Assembly (NCBI GenBank): GCA_038087015.1
Contig: JASBNA010000119.1
Coordinates: forward strand, 1 to 57,361
Length of the DNA stretch: 57,361 bases
Source: Cerrena zonata
Lineage: Eukaryota; Basidiomycota; Agaricomycetes; Polyporales; Cerrenaceae
Reading direction: 5' to 3'
The notes below the pieces were generated by a model that ran no database searches, had not been told where the DNA came from, and saw only the letters and a program-made list of their open reading frames with translations. Of the stretch, positions 21,876 through 33,753 are shown piece after piece (positions within the stretch are counted from its first letter, which is position 1; each line of letters begins with the position of its first letter). The position numbers and the translations under genes are program-made.

Positions 21876-24180
21876 CTAAAGGTGAATAGCCCCCCGCCGA
21901 GACGGGTTCGGAGTGAAAAATAAAACTCCAACAAACATCCCGACAATGATTGACGAGCACTGCAGGGACAAGTAAGCCATCACCCGACGTTGTTATCCAC
22001 ATGTATAAGTAAAGACTCACCAAGGAAAGAGCATGTATCATTCCCCAAAGCAAATGTACATCTGGTGGAGCCACAGCAACAAACATAGTCACCGCGCCTC
22101 CAAAGGACAAAAGAAGTGAAGCGCAAAGTATACGTATGGCTTCTTTTTTGATGGTCCATCCAGAGAACTGTCGAATACAATTCACGAAAGCTCGGGCAAA
22201 GCAGAATTGCACGATGAGGGAGATCTGAACTGGACGAAGGAATATAATGGTACCTGCGATGATATCGCTAGAGTGTTTGGGCGGGAAGTGTATAATCCAT
22301 TGAATGATGTAGATTGTGAGGAGAAGCGACGGGATCCAAGAAAGAAGGGGTACAATCGTTGGGTGTCGACGACGGATTTCGTGTATATCAAACATCTCCG
22401 GAGGGGATGTAATAGCGGTGCTGGTACTTGATTCGGAGCTTGATATCATCTTAGGAAGTGAAGGGCGAACTCTGTCTAGGACTTCCGAGATGTGAGGACG
22501 GTCTGAGTGCTCGGATGCCCAACAGAGTTGGATTGTCTCCCATAGGGCATCGGACATGTACTTTCCAGTTTCGTGGGTAGGCCGAGGAGGCCGTTCACCT
22601 CGAAGAACTCGGGTGGTTACTTGATACTCGTTGGGAATATTTGGGAAGGGCTTTTCACGAGTATATATCTAACCAAACAACAAAATATTCTCTTAAAATA
22701 TGTCGCAAATGTTATGTGATAGTACCACGTACCTCGATGCAAGTCATACTAAAGGCGTATACATCACTCTCAAATGTAGGTACCCCAGAGACATCAGGAT
22801 CGAAAAGCTCTGGAGCCATCCATCTCCGGGAACCTCCAACAGCCCCAACCGAGGTGGTTGTTGAGGCGGCATATGCAGCTAGACCGAAGTCGGTGATATG
22901 TATATGCAGGTCATTGTCTATCAAGATGTTGTTCTATGACCAAGAACGGTACGTCGAGTAGGTGAGGATAGATAATGATAGTTAAGATATTTCCTACACA
23001 CCCCACGAATATCCCCATGTATGACCTGTTCTTGGTGTAGGTATTTCAAGCCTAGACAGAGTTCCAAGACCTGAAGTTCCGCCCGTCGATCAACGTCACG
23101 CGTGATATGAGAGAAGCCAAGCAACTCACCCAGCGGTCGTAAGGAATCTGTTGATGTGTTGATGATAGCATATTCATACAATCATGAATATTCCCATTTT
23201 CCATCCAATTCGTCACCATACAGTGCCGTCCAGAGAAAGTTGCATTATCCACACCAAGGAACGATTGGATGAAGGGATGCGACAGGTGAGACCATACAAG
23301 AGCCTCTCTACAGAACTCCTACATTCGTCTAAGTGTTAAATGCTGTCTCATCCAAGATAAATGATAATTCACCTTCACATTCTCACGTCCTTCCCGTAGA
23401 TTCTGAAACGCACGCAGCCTCTTGAGGACGACCGGTTTTCCTTGATAAGTTGCCAAAAAGACTTCTGCATTCCCTCCCGAGCCGATAGGATCGTCCCTTT
23501 GGGTGCATTGTACATCGTTCAGGAAAAGACTGTCAGGAATGAGCTGAGAACGTCTTGCGAGTTTAAGTAGGACGCGGAGCATATTGGGCCGGTGGGCCTT
23601 CCATAGAGGTGTTAGTGGATTCCCATGTAACCCATCAAGATTCTACCGTTCGAGATTGCTAAGTAGACCGTCGATGTCATATATTTGACTTTGGAATACC
23701 CACCCGTTGAGTCATCATAGACAGCACATAATCTGCTGCAGGACCTCGAAACGAGACAACAAGGTTCTTGTGTATTTCGGATCCTTCGGCTGCTAATCCT
23801 AGCAGATGTACAAATCCACCCGTAGGGTCCTTGATCGTAGCATGAGGGCCCAAGAACGTATCGCTCAGTATTTGAGTTAGGAGTATATCTCTTCGTTCAT
23901 TCTCGACGTTGATATTGATCGCTCGTAGTGTACCGGTATGTCCGCGAACGGTCGTCGTTACACCCTCAAGGTACGCACCCAGGGCGAGTTGGATATCACC
24001 TTCTTCATACCCTTCCTCTTGCATTCGAACTCGCGTGTCATCGAGATGTCGAGATATATTATGACATTCGGCTGAAACGTCGAACCAAAGATGGAGGTCC
24101 AGTATCTTCCATGCGTCCCTGCGCTCTCGGAGATCAGGTTCGACAAGTGTCAGGTAGTGGTTCGAAGAAGGACCAGCCAT
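21876..24180 (-). CDS. TKL-like protein kinase with C-terminal multi-pass membrane domain
   Basis: From the ATG at 24180 an N-terminal helical region (MAGPSSNHYLTLVEP onward, 23,677-24,180) precedes the kinase. The kinase shows IGSGGNAEVFLATYQGKPVVLKRL (Gly loop and Lys), EFCREALVWSHLSHPFIQ, VIHGDIRG and NILID (catalytic loop), ITDFGLA, WMAPELF and DVYAFSMTCIE, spread over several exons. After the C-lobe (LCWASEHSDRPHISEVLDRV) a Ser/Thr linker leads to about four hydrophobic helices (LLSWIPSLLLTIYIIQWIIH, IIFLRPVQISLIVQFCFA, LCASLLLSFGGAVTMFVAV, IIVGMFVGVLFF). The last is produced by removing a 61-nt intron, giving a stop at 21876; without it the frame runs to 21781. Active residues look intact. 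Ligand and substrates are unknown. Two broken copies lie downstream. Confidence 0.8.
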
Positions 24181-24786
24181 GATTCACGGCTTCGCGGAGA
24201 AATCGCAAAATTCGCTCTAGTGATCGTATCGTTGTATAGACTGACTGAAGAAAGCATCTAACGTATCGAAGATTCGACACCATACCAACGAACGCTGGCT
24301 GTGACCTGTCAAAGTAAGGCTATGCAAATTGAAACGTTACCCTGCTCTCACAGGTCGTCTGCAGCACATTGAAGGTCCCAAGTACTAACCGGGATAACTT
24401 CAATGTATTTTCATCACCGTGTTTGAAGGAGAAAACACTATGTACAAAAAAAATAGCGCAAGGGTTGCTTAGTAAGCTTGATCGCGTGGCCGTATCGACT
24501 TTCGTTTCAACAGATAAATGGTGTTGCCCTATAGGTCGAACACTACTCTTTTCAATTAGCCCATTAGGTAACTCTCTGCTACCGGTACTAGGTTCACCTT
24601 CTCATTGTATTACCAGTGCCACGTAAGATACTGATACCTTCATGTTAATGTAGTACAAGACTTTCAGGGATTTGATTATACGACAAGGGTCATCAAAATC
24701 GTAGGTCGATTACAGAGCACGGCCGAGAGACCTAAGACGAGTACAAGCAGATCCAGAGACTTCGACGCGTGCAAGATATTGATATT
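24181..24786. other. Intergenic region between two minus-strand kinases
   Basis: This stretch holds the 5' side of the TKL kinase gene and the 3' end of the SRPK-like gene. I see no additional gene or repeat. Confidence 0.45.
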
Positions 24787-26154
24787 TCAATCAAACATCA
24801 CCATCAACGGGTGCTGTAGTATCTGAGTCGCAGTCAAGCGTCTCTCCGGAAGCCATTGCAACATTAAAGAGGTAAACGTTAGGAGGGACTCATGAGCTTC
24901 AGGGTCAGCCTTCTGAAAAGTATCACCCCAACGTCGCTTGGGAGGTGGGGGAGTGTCGAGTTTTCCTGACAAACCATAATAACTAAGTATCAAGCCACTT
25001 GTCAATGTTTAAGGGACACGCACCATCCGCGTCATACATTTGTGAAGTACGACTGCCTCTCTGAAGTAACTCACTCGGCGGTGGTCCCATGAGTTCTGTC
25101 ATTTCGGCAAGGTGCATATTGTAAGTATATACGTTGTCCAATGTTGGGTCTTCACCGCGGAATAGTGCATGGCCCTCAATCATGTCCCACAGCTACAGAG
25201 GCAATCAGTACATACCATAGAGATTACCATTACTACTTACTAGTACACCCATGTTCCATATGTCAGCAGAGTAGGTCCAAGGTGCACCTAAGATGACCTC
25301 CGGCGCGCGATAGTGCAGAGGTTGGATGGGAAAGTTGAAGAATTCTTGCCCCGCGGTTACCCGTACGGCTCCGTCGAAATCAGATAGTTCAGTGTGCATT
25401 GTGAGATCAGTAAACGTAGTACATATCCGAGTCTTATATATAATTCGGTCAGGATAGATCTTCCTCGGTGAGGGAGTTTGGCGTTCCTCCTCTACCAGTT
25501 CATCCAATGTAGAGATGTCCTGAATTCCGATGAGAATGTTGTCAAGTTTGATGTCTAGAAGACGATGAGTGAGATTTGCACCACAGAAATCGTTCATATA
25601 GTTCATACCGGTGTGTATGACATGACATTCATCGTGAAGATAACTCAACGCACTAATACACTGCTTCATGAGTTGACCTACAAGCAAGCCGGGGATACAC
25701 TCTTCATCGTAACGATATCGGAAGATAGCAAGTGTCTCCGTCAGAGGGGTGAATAGCAGACACTGGTGAGTCCCTGCGGGGCCCCGAATCTCGAAAGCGT
25801 CTTGAAGCATGCGTACGAACTTATAGCCTGGATGGTTTGGATTCACCGATCCGATGTGGCGTAGTATCTCAATCTCTTTTGAAGTTTGCTCCGTCCGAGG
25901 ACGGGTGTTCACACACACTTTGAGCACGAAATATCGTTTTTCTGTACTGATACAAGATCAGATCCAGCATTAAGAATATGTGAAAAATACACATACACAT
26001 GTTGATTTCTGATGAGCCATACGGTAGAACTCCCGCCAAAGCCTAGTTTAAGAGACACCTCATACTTCTCATGGACTATGTCACCGATCTTTATTGGATA
26101 ATATATCTCAGGTTTGTAGTTAGATAGTTGTTCCTCATCAAGAGGTCGGTCCAT
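24787..26154 (-). CDS. SRPK-like serine/threonine kinase (CMGC group)
   Basis: The first in-frame ATG is at 26154. The protein opens YPIKIGDIVHEKYEV, LKLGFGGSSTVWLIRN, and, after an intron (GTATGT..TATCAG), EKRYFVLKVCVNT, which gives the Gly-rich loop and catalytic Lys. Joining the exons at about 25,611 and 25,558 yields VIHTDIKLDNILI: the HTD in place of HRD is typical of the SRPK family. ELSDFDGAVRV stands for the DFG region, HYRAPEVILGAPW for the activation segment, and SADIWNMGV and LPERRLTATQILQHPL complete the C-lobe. SRPKs phosphorylate SR-type splicing factors; this paralogue belongs to a set expanded in mushrooms and its substrate cannot be read. The catalytic domain appears complete, with about 5 introns. 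Confidence 0.85.
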
Positions 26155-26549
26155 AGGGAAAGAGATGGTTGACACTGATTTCGATAAGTCAGATGGTCAT
26201 TCTGATGATGGAGAATTTCGACTACGTACTTCCTATTGGTGATTCGGATACCGTCGAATAAGGTATCACGATATTCACAGGTTGTATGGTTAGAGTCAGA
26301 GATACTTTTTCAGGAGACCACTAGTCACTAGTCAACGTTCAACAGTCGAAAGGACTCAGGTTGGGACGTGACAATCCGGGTGACGGTCACCTTTGTGACC
26401 CGAGTATACCCCGCGATACAATGGGACTTGCATTTTACAAGATTAGTACAATTTGCACATAGATTCAAGTAAAAATAGAAGACAAAATCTGATGAGTACA
26501 GCATATAGAAGCTATTATCACGATTTTCATAACATGACCATTTAAGAGT
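26155..26549. other. Intergenic region
   Basis: Upstream region of the SRPK-like gene and 3' flank of the AA9 gene. No gene or repeat recognised. Confidence 0.45.
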
Positions 26550-27950
26550 TCATGCCTTGCCAATACCCTTAGAACCAGGAGTGGGGACAGTGGTAGGAAC
26601 GGTAGTTGGCTGGAGGGCAGTGTTCCACGTCGCGGTGGTGGGGTAAGGCGTAGCAGCAACAGTTGGCGAAGCAGTGGCGTATGGCGTCGGTCCCGGAACT
26701 GTGGACGAGCGTAAGTGTTCATCCAATTTGTTTCAGTGTCAAAATACATACTTTCGTAGCTATTGAGTTGAGTGTAAATGTTGATGAGGATACCCTGTAC
26801 GGAAAGGGAAGGGTGATAAGTAAAGATTGAGGAGAGATAAGACGATCATAACTTACGGGGTCTTCGGCACTGTAGGCACCAGGGAATTTGACGGTCGTAG
26901 GCGTTGCAGATCCAGAACCACCAATCTATGTACAACATATGTTAGGATTGCGTCACAACGATCCAATTTTTTTAAAACTAACCTTAACTTGGAAGCACGA
27001 CATGTAGAATCTATGACGGGTGTTGGTCAAGGTTGATCAAGGGTTCGTGTTGCAATTCACTCACTGAGCGCCGCCAGGCTGGCTAGCAACATGCAAAGCT
27101 AGAGGAGAACGGGCAAGTTATGATACAAATTCAAGCGAGCAAAGATGGGGACTTACCAATCACTTCTGAACGGACGAGATAGTCACCAGGGGCGATATCA
27201 GATGGAACCGTGAAAGTGTAGTGACCGCAGTTGTCCTGGGTCAATCTCAGTATCACAAATAAGAAGGCCTGCAGTGATATTGCGTACATTGAGAACCTCT
27301 ATTATAATATACATAATTAGCCCCATATGAGTATTTGAATCGAGATGTAAAACGTACCAGTACCCCAATAATCAGGGTTACTACTGGGCAAGCCAATCTC
27401 GGCGACTTTAAACCAGCTGGCATCGGAGCCGACAGCACTGGTGGCATCATCAACTTTGGCCATGTATATCTACATTAACGTAAATGTTATGATAGTGAAC
27501 AGGACATGATATAATCGGTACTTACAATAACGGGACCGTAGTGGTCACCACCAATAGCTTCATTTGCACAGGACCTGTCACCAGGTTGTTGATGCATTTC
27601 AACAGTCAACTCATCACCGGCTGTGGAATATCAAACATCAACTGCCGCGCTGGTTACATTCTAGTAAGTAAATAAACTTACCGTTGGCAGAACAAACACC
27701 GCTCGAGGGTGTGGGACTAACGTTGCAAGCAATATCCTGTAGTCAATACGAACCGTCAACAATGTCAGACGTCAAGACAATCCGGAGTGCAAGCACTGAC
27801 ATTAGAGGTGACACTGGTAACGGGCGAGTTGCTAAGGGGAAGCCTGACACATGATGAGCCCTGGTCGACACCGTTAATCCAAAGTTCTTGGAATGTCGCA
27901 TGAGCGGAAGCGAGGGCAACGAAAGAGACAAAGGTGAGGAGTTTGAACAT
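26550..27950 (-). CDS. AA9 lytic polysaccharide monooxygenase
   Basis: The ATG at 27950 opens a signal peptide (MFKLLTFVSFVALASA) whose cleavage exposes His1 of HATFQELWING, the first copper ligand. The second His is in GDHYGPVIVYMA, and the Gln/Tyr region is in GGAQFYMSCFQV. Other family landmarks are GSDASWFKVAE, CGHYTFTVPSDIAPGDYLVR, HVAS, FPGAYSAEDPGI and YEIPGPTPY. The copper enzyme oxidatively cleaves cellulose or related beta-glucans outside the cell. The gene has about eight short introns; the last (GTATGT..CCACAG) restores YEIPGP and a short Thr/Pro-rich tail ending SKGIGKA. No CBM1 is present. All active-site residues are in place, so it is probably functional. Confidence 0.92.
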
Positions 27951-28020
27951 CGTGAGGACCTGGTTGAGTAACGGCTGAACCGTAGCGACTTGAATAGTAG
28001 TACGGACGAAAACAACAGTC

Positions 28021-28030
28021 ATTTTATACA
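28021..28030 (-). promoter_or_regulatory. TATA box of the AA9 gene
   Basis: The minus strand reads TGTATAAAAT about 70 bases upstream of the AA9 start codon. Confidence 0.6.
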
Positions 28031-28956
28031 AAACCATATACCGAGGTTTAGTGAACGAACTTAGAAGAAATAGCAGGCGAAAGATAAGAATAGAAAAGAT
28101 GGAGCTAAAGATAGGAAGCTAGACGAGTCTAAAATTCCGAAAGGTTGTGGTATGACGCGCATTTGGGTTCGAAAACTTCCGTTATTCTCCCCTGGCAAAA
28201 TAGAGTGGAGTAGAGACCGCGAGAATTGTGTACGAATGACCGATGTCAGGGAGCGCGAGAGAGGTATCATTACCGATGTAACGAGGGCGTGCGGTTAATC
28301 CTGGTGGAGCAAATTCAGTCTCAGAAGGAGTAATCTGTGTCGTTACGATGACTATAGGGTCCCTGATTGGGCGATCGAACTATTTCTTGAGCGAGGAGAT
28401 GTCTTCCCTGTCAAAAAGGTAACATGGTGAGCAAAAAAAGTCAAGTATCCAGTACCACTGATAACGAGATGTCTCGAGAAGTCGGAAGAACATATCGGTA
28501 AAACGCAATCCGTTAACTGTCCGATACTTGTCCTGCCTGAAGAAGCTCCTTCGGCGTAGATATCAAGGATTCCTTCAGCAGGGCACGATACAATTGGCAA
28601 TGAAGTATCAGATTAGAAATAAACAATGCTACTGGTGAATCCTGTGGTTCGAGGTCAATAGATACTCTGAAACACTGAGAAATATATAAACTTACCAATT
28701 CCCAATAACCTTTCCAAGATCTCCAATTTTAGAAGAAATAGATCCAGGATATGAAACAACAATAAAGAAACCATTACACTAAGCAATGAAGCAATGGGGT
28801 GGGATATCTACATATGAATTAAAGAGTGGAAGTATGCAACCAGTCCTTGAATGAGTGTCTAGGGTCCGTGATGGTCTGATGAGCAGATAAAGTAGAAGAG
28901 TCAATAGAGAAAAAGTAGGAAATCATAAATCGTCGTAAAATGGATATTAGAGCACC
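28031..28956. other. Intergenic region
   Basis: Upstream control region of the AA9 gene and 3' flank of the Ser-rich membrane protein. Short open frames here show no family features. Confidence 0.4.
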
Positions 28957-30516
28957 TCACATCGCCTCGCCCATAGAGACATGGCTTTCATCATCTGGGA
29001 TAATCACCGACACTCTCGGTGTAGGTGACCGCTCAAGCCAATTTCTCGGTTTCGAGGTAGGCGAAGGCGACGTGGGAGACGTTGTCGAGTTGGGGTTGGT
29101 CACAAATAGCTTGGGCGGTGTTATCAGCGCAGGGTCACTATCATCCATCATGGAATTCCGGGGTTGGTGCGAATGCACCGATGGGGATGGTGTAGCTCTG
29201 AATGGATCCGAACCAAATGAACCGCTACGGAGATGGTAGGAAGGTGGCCGGGGCTGTGGTAGCGGAGAAGGGGTCCTGCGGTTATGTTCTCCCATCACGT
29301 CCTCCACTATCCCGCCCAGGTTGACCTGACTAGAGGTGGCCAAGATGGGGTCAACAAACCGACTAGCCTCGCCGGGAGGTGGCCAAACATCCTCCCTGAA
29401 TATAGATCCACTTTCTGAAGCCCGCAAGGTAGCTAGATGAGGGGACGTGTTTGTACTGCTACTTGCCATTGGGAATTGTACTTGTTGGTTGTCCCTATAT
29501 GGGGTATGACGGCTCGGCAAGGTACCCCCAGAGGTGGGCGTCGGAGGGTAATCACGGTATTGAGTCATAGGCGGGTCGCTATCGTCAAAGTCTTCTCCAG
29601 CAAGTAGCATGGATCTTGAGCGTGGTTGGCCAAAGACACGGAGCCTGCGGTAATTCTTGCGTTTGGTGAAAAGGATCAGGGATGCAACGATGGCTAGGAG
29701 GGCAATACCCCCAATGACGCTGCCCGCAATGATAGCTCTCTGTTGAGAGGAACCACCGGAGCTTGAGGGGGCAGAGTCAATCGTAGTGGGAATGGCAGAG
29801 GTAATCTATAGCAAATGTTATTGAGTGTGTGATTCAGGATGAGTACGTACGACGCACCGTTTGCTGTACTCCATTGATATCCGTAACAAAGGTCGTTGTT
29901 ATTGTGGTCTGGGCACTAGAGAAGCTGGCACTACTCTGTGTAGGTGGGGCAGATGTTAACGATTGAGGTGGTGAAGCGGAACTACTCTCTGCAGAGCTGC
30001 TGGGAGGCAGACTCTGCGAGGAGGAAGAAGACGATGATGAAGGTGGGAGTGATGAGCTGCTTGAGCTGGATTCGGGTGTAGATGAAGGCGTGCTCGTTGG
30101 TGTCGAAGATGGGGAAGAGGAAGGTGGCTGAGACGACGGTGGTTGGGAAGAGCTTTCCTGCGACCTAAAGAGAAGGGTCAATAGAGTCCAACCTGATATA
30201 TTACATCGACGCGACGTACGAAGGTGTGCTTGAGGGAGTGGACGATGGCTCACTGCTTGGAGGAGCCGAGCTCGATTCCGACGATGCATTCGACGACAGG
30301 CCATCGGGTTGGACAGAGGAGTCACTAGCACTTGGGGACGCAGATGGCGTTGGGATTGGCAAGGTGAGGCTTTGCCTTTTGCCAACGGCCTTGACATTAC
30401 ACTTTCAGCGCGTCGAAATGAAGGGAAGAGGTATCTTTACGTACGTTCCATTCTCTGTATGCTGTCCTTGTTGGTGCAGGAGTGGCATTCGCGTGTCTTG
30501 CAACGTTGGCAGACAT
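28957..30516 (-). CDS. Ser/Pro-rich single-pass membrane protein (mucin-like ectodomain)
   Basis: I start at the ATG at 30516 (MSANVARHANATPAPTRT); a short intron of about 44 nt with donor GTACGT joins WN to CNVKAVGKRQSL. A very long Ser/Thr/Pro-rich region follows over two exons, likely O-glycosylated. Then comes one transmembrane helix (AIIAGSVIGGIALLAIVASLILF) with a KRKNYRRLR stop-transfer, and a cytoplasmic tail of about 230 residues rich in Pro, Ser and Asp, ending HVSMGEAM at 28957. There is no obvious signal peptide, so topology rests on the single helix. The layout resembles fungal cell-wall sensors and other type I membrane proteins that link wall and cytoplasm, but no specific family is recognised. 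Confidence 0.7.
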
Positions 30517-31703
30517 CTTGGAGCACGAAAGAGTGAGAGATTGTGAGTTCGAGGTTGACGACCAGCGAGAAAGAAGAAGAAATTAGGATAATTGAATAGA
30601 AATGGTAATGGGTTAGGATGGAGTTCTATGACCGGATGAGACAAAAGTGCATAGCCTCATTTGGGCACAGGCTTACTTTACCACGCTTACCTTTACAGGC
30701 TTTAAATTTCAGTTCAATGAAATTTGGTTTGAAGGGTCTTGACGGCAATGACAGGTTATGAGAGCCCATAGCCTGCTTGAGACGAAATATCCCAGAATTA
30801 ATCTCCTTAGACCTTACGGGAATGATTCCCGTGTGTGTACAACATCATACTCACTCCGACTGATCCGGGATATTTTTTGTCCCACAAATCAAATGTAACG
30901 GTCAAACGGATGGTCTCGAAGAGTCTTGTGAGCGACAAGAAAAGTATGTTCAGCATCGCTGAAGCAGCAGGTCGATGAGGTATAGGACTTGAACGGTAAG
31001 ACAATGGTAAAGGAAGTAATACCGCGACAGAAGCATACCTATGAATGGGCTCGATTATCATATACAACACCAGTTCACGAGATGAAACTTGAGTGAAGGT
31101 GGGAGAAAAGGGAGAATGCGTTGCAGACCCAGGTAGCACAGTGTTTAAGAGATTCTCCTCAACCAAGTTATTTGATTCGATAGAAAGCGAAAGAACCAAG
31201 CGAAGTGACAGGAAGTAAAGGTGCGAATCCGGATATATGAAATCTCAATAAGGCAAGACCTTCGAGAAACGATGAAAGAATTCTGTACAAGAGTGAGAGG
31301 TGTCGAAATATTACGAACAACAATCGCAATATAATCATCAACCAACGCAAGGCTTGAGCAAAGTTTGTAGGGAACGAGAACAAATAACGAGAAATAATAC
31401 GAATAGATAGATAGACGGGCAGAGGTTACAAGGAACATTGGGATCAATGATGAAACGATGTGATGAGAGAAGCAATTGCAGACATGACAAGGTGTTCTCG
31501 AGGAACTTTTCCTTGCTTACGCCACCGTCACGAGCCTTGATTGACATCTAAAACGTTAGGAGGACAGCTAAATATGCCATTTGATTTAGAATACTATATC
31601 TTCACGCCATCGTAAAGATCGCTCAGCCAATTTGGAGAATACAATTGGGCGGGATAACGAAAGAACAGTAATCGCAGGCGGAGCATCTGTGGTATTTAGG
31701 GTA
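30517..31703. other. Pyrimidine-rich upstream region of the Ser-rich membrane protein
   Basis: On the minus strand this 1.2 kb is rich in C and T, and its open frames are dominated by Leu, Ser, Phe and Arg with no family motif. The position suggests an extended leader or promoter of the gene starting at 30516. Confidence 0.4.
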
Positions 31704-32744
31704 CTATGCTTCAGAAGTATCACCTGTCCTATCAGAAGAAGAATAAGTATGTAGAAAAGCAGCAATGTCTCGGGCAATTTCATGATGCATCTTGGTTGTA
31801 GGATGGATATGATCGAGCCAGATCCCGCCTCCCCTCAAGCGAGGATCAGTATTCTTGAATCCGTACTCTTCAGGGTTATCCAGGATTCTCGAAAAGAGGG
31901 CGAATGAAGAGTAGATGAGTGTGGTAACGTCAAATCGAGTAGACGCAAACTCAGTGACAAAGTGGCGTAATCGGATGTTCCAGTACGCGAGCAATTCCAG
32001 CACATTAGCAGATCTACGCTCGGCTACTGTAGAGACCGTACGTCAGATTTAATACGGAATACAGTCTGCAGAGTTACCTGCTGGTGATCTGTGGACCGCG
32101 GGGACGTCTATGAAGAGGAAGTTGCGAGCTCCTAGTTCATATAGCTGAGCCTGCTGTTCGAATAGTTTCCCTAATGAGTCGTCTACTGCTTTTCGGTCTT
32201 TCGTAAACCTGGAGTGCCATTAGTCGAGTTAGTTTAGACACAACCAATTTGCAGAGACATACGCAAGATCATTAATGCCAATCCAAGTGACTGGAAGTAA
32301 TCATCTATAAGAATATGGGATATGAAGCAATGTTGGTCCTACCAAAAAGTGTATCGTCCGACGACCACCGTGCCCCGTCTGGTTTATCCCCAATATCGGG
32401 AATGAACCTATTTTGAATCTGGTGCACGACGCCATCAACTCGGTGGCCACCAATAGCATAATCGTATACTAGAAATTCATGCCCTGGGGTAAATTCCTTA
32501 AGCAAATATCCCACCCAATTCGGTGCGTCATCTTCTGCCCAGGTAACTCCAGGGTATGGTACACCAAGGGGGAGTTTATCAGAGGGGCGAAGGTGCGGTT
32601 TGGGGAGATAGCCAACATCTGAGTAAGAGTCGCCACTGTAGAGAGTGAGTTTTGAACATTTGTGGCATTCGAATATGCTTACAAGATAACAAGATGCTGA
32701 ATTTTGGGGAAACCGTGCCAGTACGAATCTGCCTCGGTCGCCAT
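31704..32744 (-). CDS. GDSL/SGNH esterase, CE16-like
   Basis: Starting at the ATG at 32744, MATEADSYWHGFPKIQHLVIF splices (GTAAGC..CTACAG) to GDSYSDVGYLPKP, forming the GDSYS block with the catalytic Ser. PLGVPYPGVTWAEDDAPNWV, FLVYDYAIGGHRVDG (block II Gly), a WIGINDLA block with Asn, RNFLFIDVPAV and finally IWLDHIHPTTKMH (Asp and His of the catalytic triad) follow. This order matches fungal SGNH hydrolases of the acetylesterase CE16 type, which deacetylate xylan-derived oligosaccharides. No signal peptide is visible with this start, so an intracellular enzyme or a missed upstream exon is possible. Gene structure is about 5 exons; catalytic residues are complete. Confidence 0.82.
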
Positions 32745-32914
32745 GATCGATGTTCAAGTTCAAGTGTCCTGAGTGTAGCGCTAAATCCAGGATCACGTAT
32801 TGATTAGTTCGCACACGCGTATATCGGTCGGGAGCTAAACACAGAGCAAGAAAGCGGCAATAAAATATGTATTACGAAACGACGACCTGCTACCCATAGG
32901 CAAACATAAAGTCC

Positions 32915-33753
32915 TCAATCGATGAGATATTTCCTCTTGAAGAAGGCACGTAAGTGGAATATTTGCCAGACTCCCAGTCCAATGAGCGAGAAGAGGGTGA
33001 ACCATGCAAACTTTTGCACTCGGCTGTTTGTTGACACTGTAGGATCGTGAAGTTTAGGCAATTCATGTGCAGGGCAAACAATAACGTACGGTTTGTTGCC
33101 TGAAAGCGCTCCTCTCGTGTTTTGAGGTAGCCCAACTCGTCTACAATTTCTTTGACAATCCCTTCAAGTTTCCTCATCTCTGTTTCCAGCCCGGAGAGAG
33201 ATTCCTGGTTCGCAATGGCACTGTCTACGTGTCAATTCCTCTTCATTACACCCGACATAATTGAAGCACATACTTGTAATCGACCGCGTCGGCACCAATG
33301 TCCACATCAAGGTCAATAACTCTTGTAACACGACCAGCACCGGTGATACCTATAATCCATTAGAGTGACTCGGAGTATTGAAGACGTTAATGGGCATGAC
33401 GTACTAGCGTCCAAGTAGTTCTTGAAGCAAACACCAACATCCGCTTCCGAGTGTGCTGTAATAGCGAACCTAGTCTCGCCACGAATGTCCCTCTTGCTCA
33501 AATATGTATTCTTGTGCGGTCCAGCATCGATGATTTCAACGTCAATACGTTGGTTCTCTCCAGGACCGACATTTGCTGTTACGATCACTAGAGCACCAGG
33601 ATGTGCTGCATTCCAGATACATTTCGGTGGCGGAAATCGGAAAGACGGCAGTTCAAACTTGATAGCGAGAGTCAATGATGACTGTAGTAGTAGAAATAAA
33701 GCTAGTAGGGGTAAAGAGGAGGGTATTCGTCGCTGTCGTGAGTAGGAGGACAT
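32915..33753 (-). CDS. erv25: p24 family cargo receptor, Erv25 type
   Basis: The ATG at 33753 begins a signal peptide (LPLLALFLLLQSSLTLA). A GOLD domain follows with FRFPPPKCIW, a conserved Cys pair (about KCIW and VGVCFKNY) and GETRFAITAHSEADV. Later exons give GADAVDY, NQESLSGLETEMRKLEGIVKEI (coiled coil) and REERFQATNxxT. The last exon reads RVQKFAWFTLFSLIGLGVWQ as the membrane helix and HLRAFFKRKYLID as a cytoplasmic tail with COPI/COPII sorting signals typical of Erv25. The protein cycles between ER and Golgi in vesicles and selects cargo such as GPI-anchored proteins. It is about 215 residues, normal for the family, and shares a divergent promoter with the galactonate dehydratase gene. 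Confidence 0.9.

Noticed and set aside
21781..21876. Extension of the TKL kinase to 21781
   Set aside because: That reading keeps a GTGAGT..CTGCAG intron. Removing it produces a further membrane helix and a stop at 21876.
30807..31547. Overlapping minus-strand frames of 70-130 codons
   Set aside because: Composition bias explains them; no splice support or family resemblance, and they overlap in different phases.
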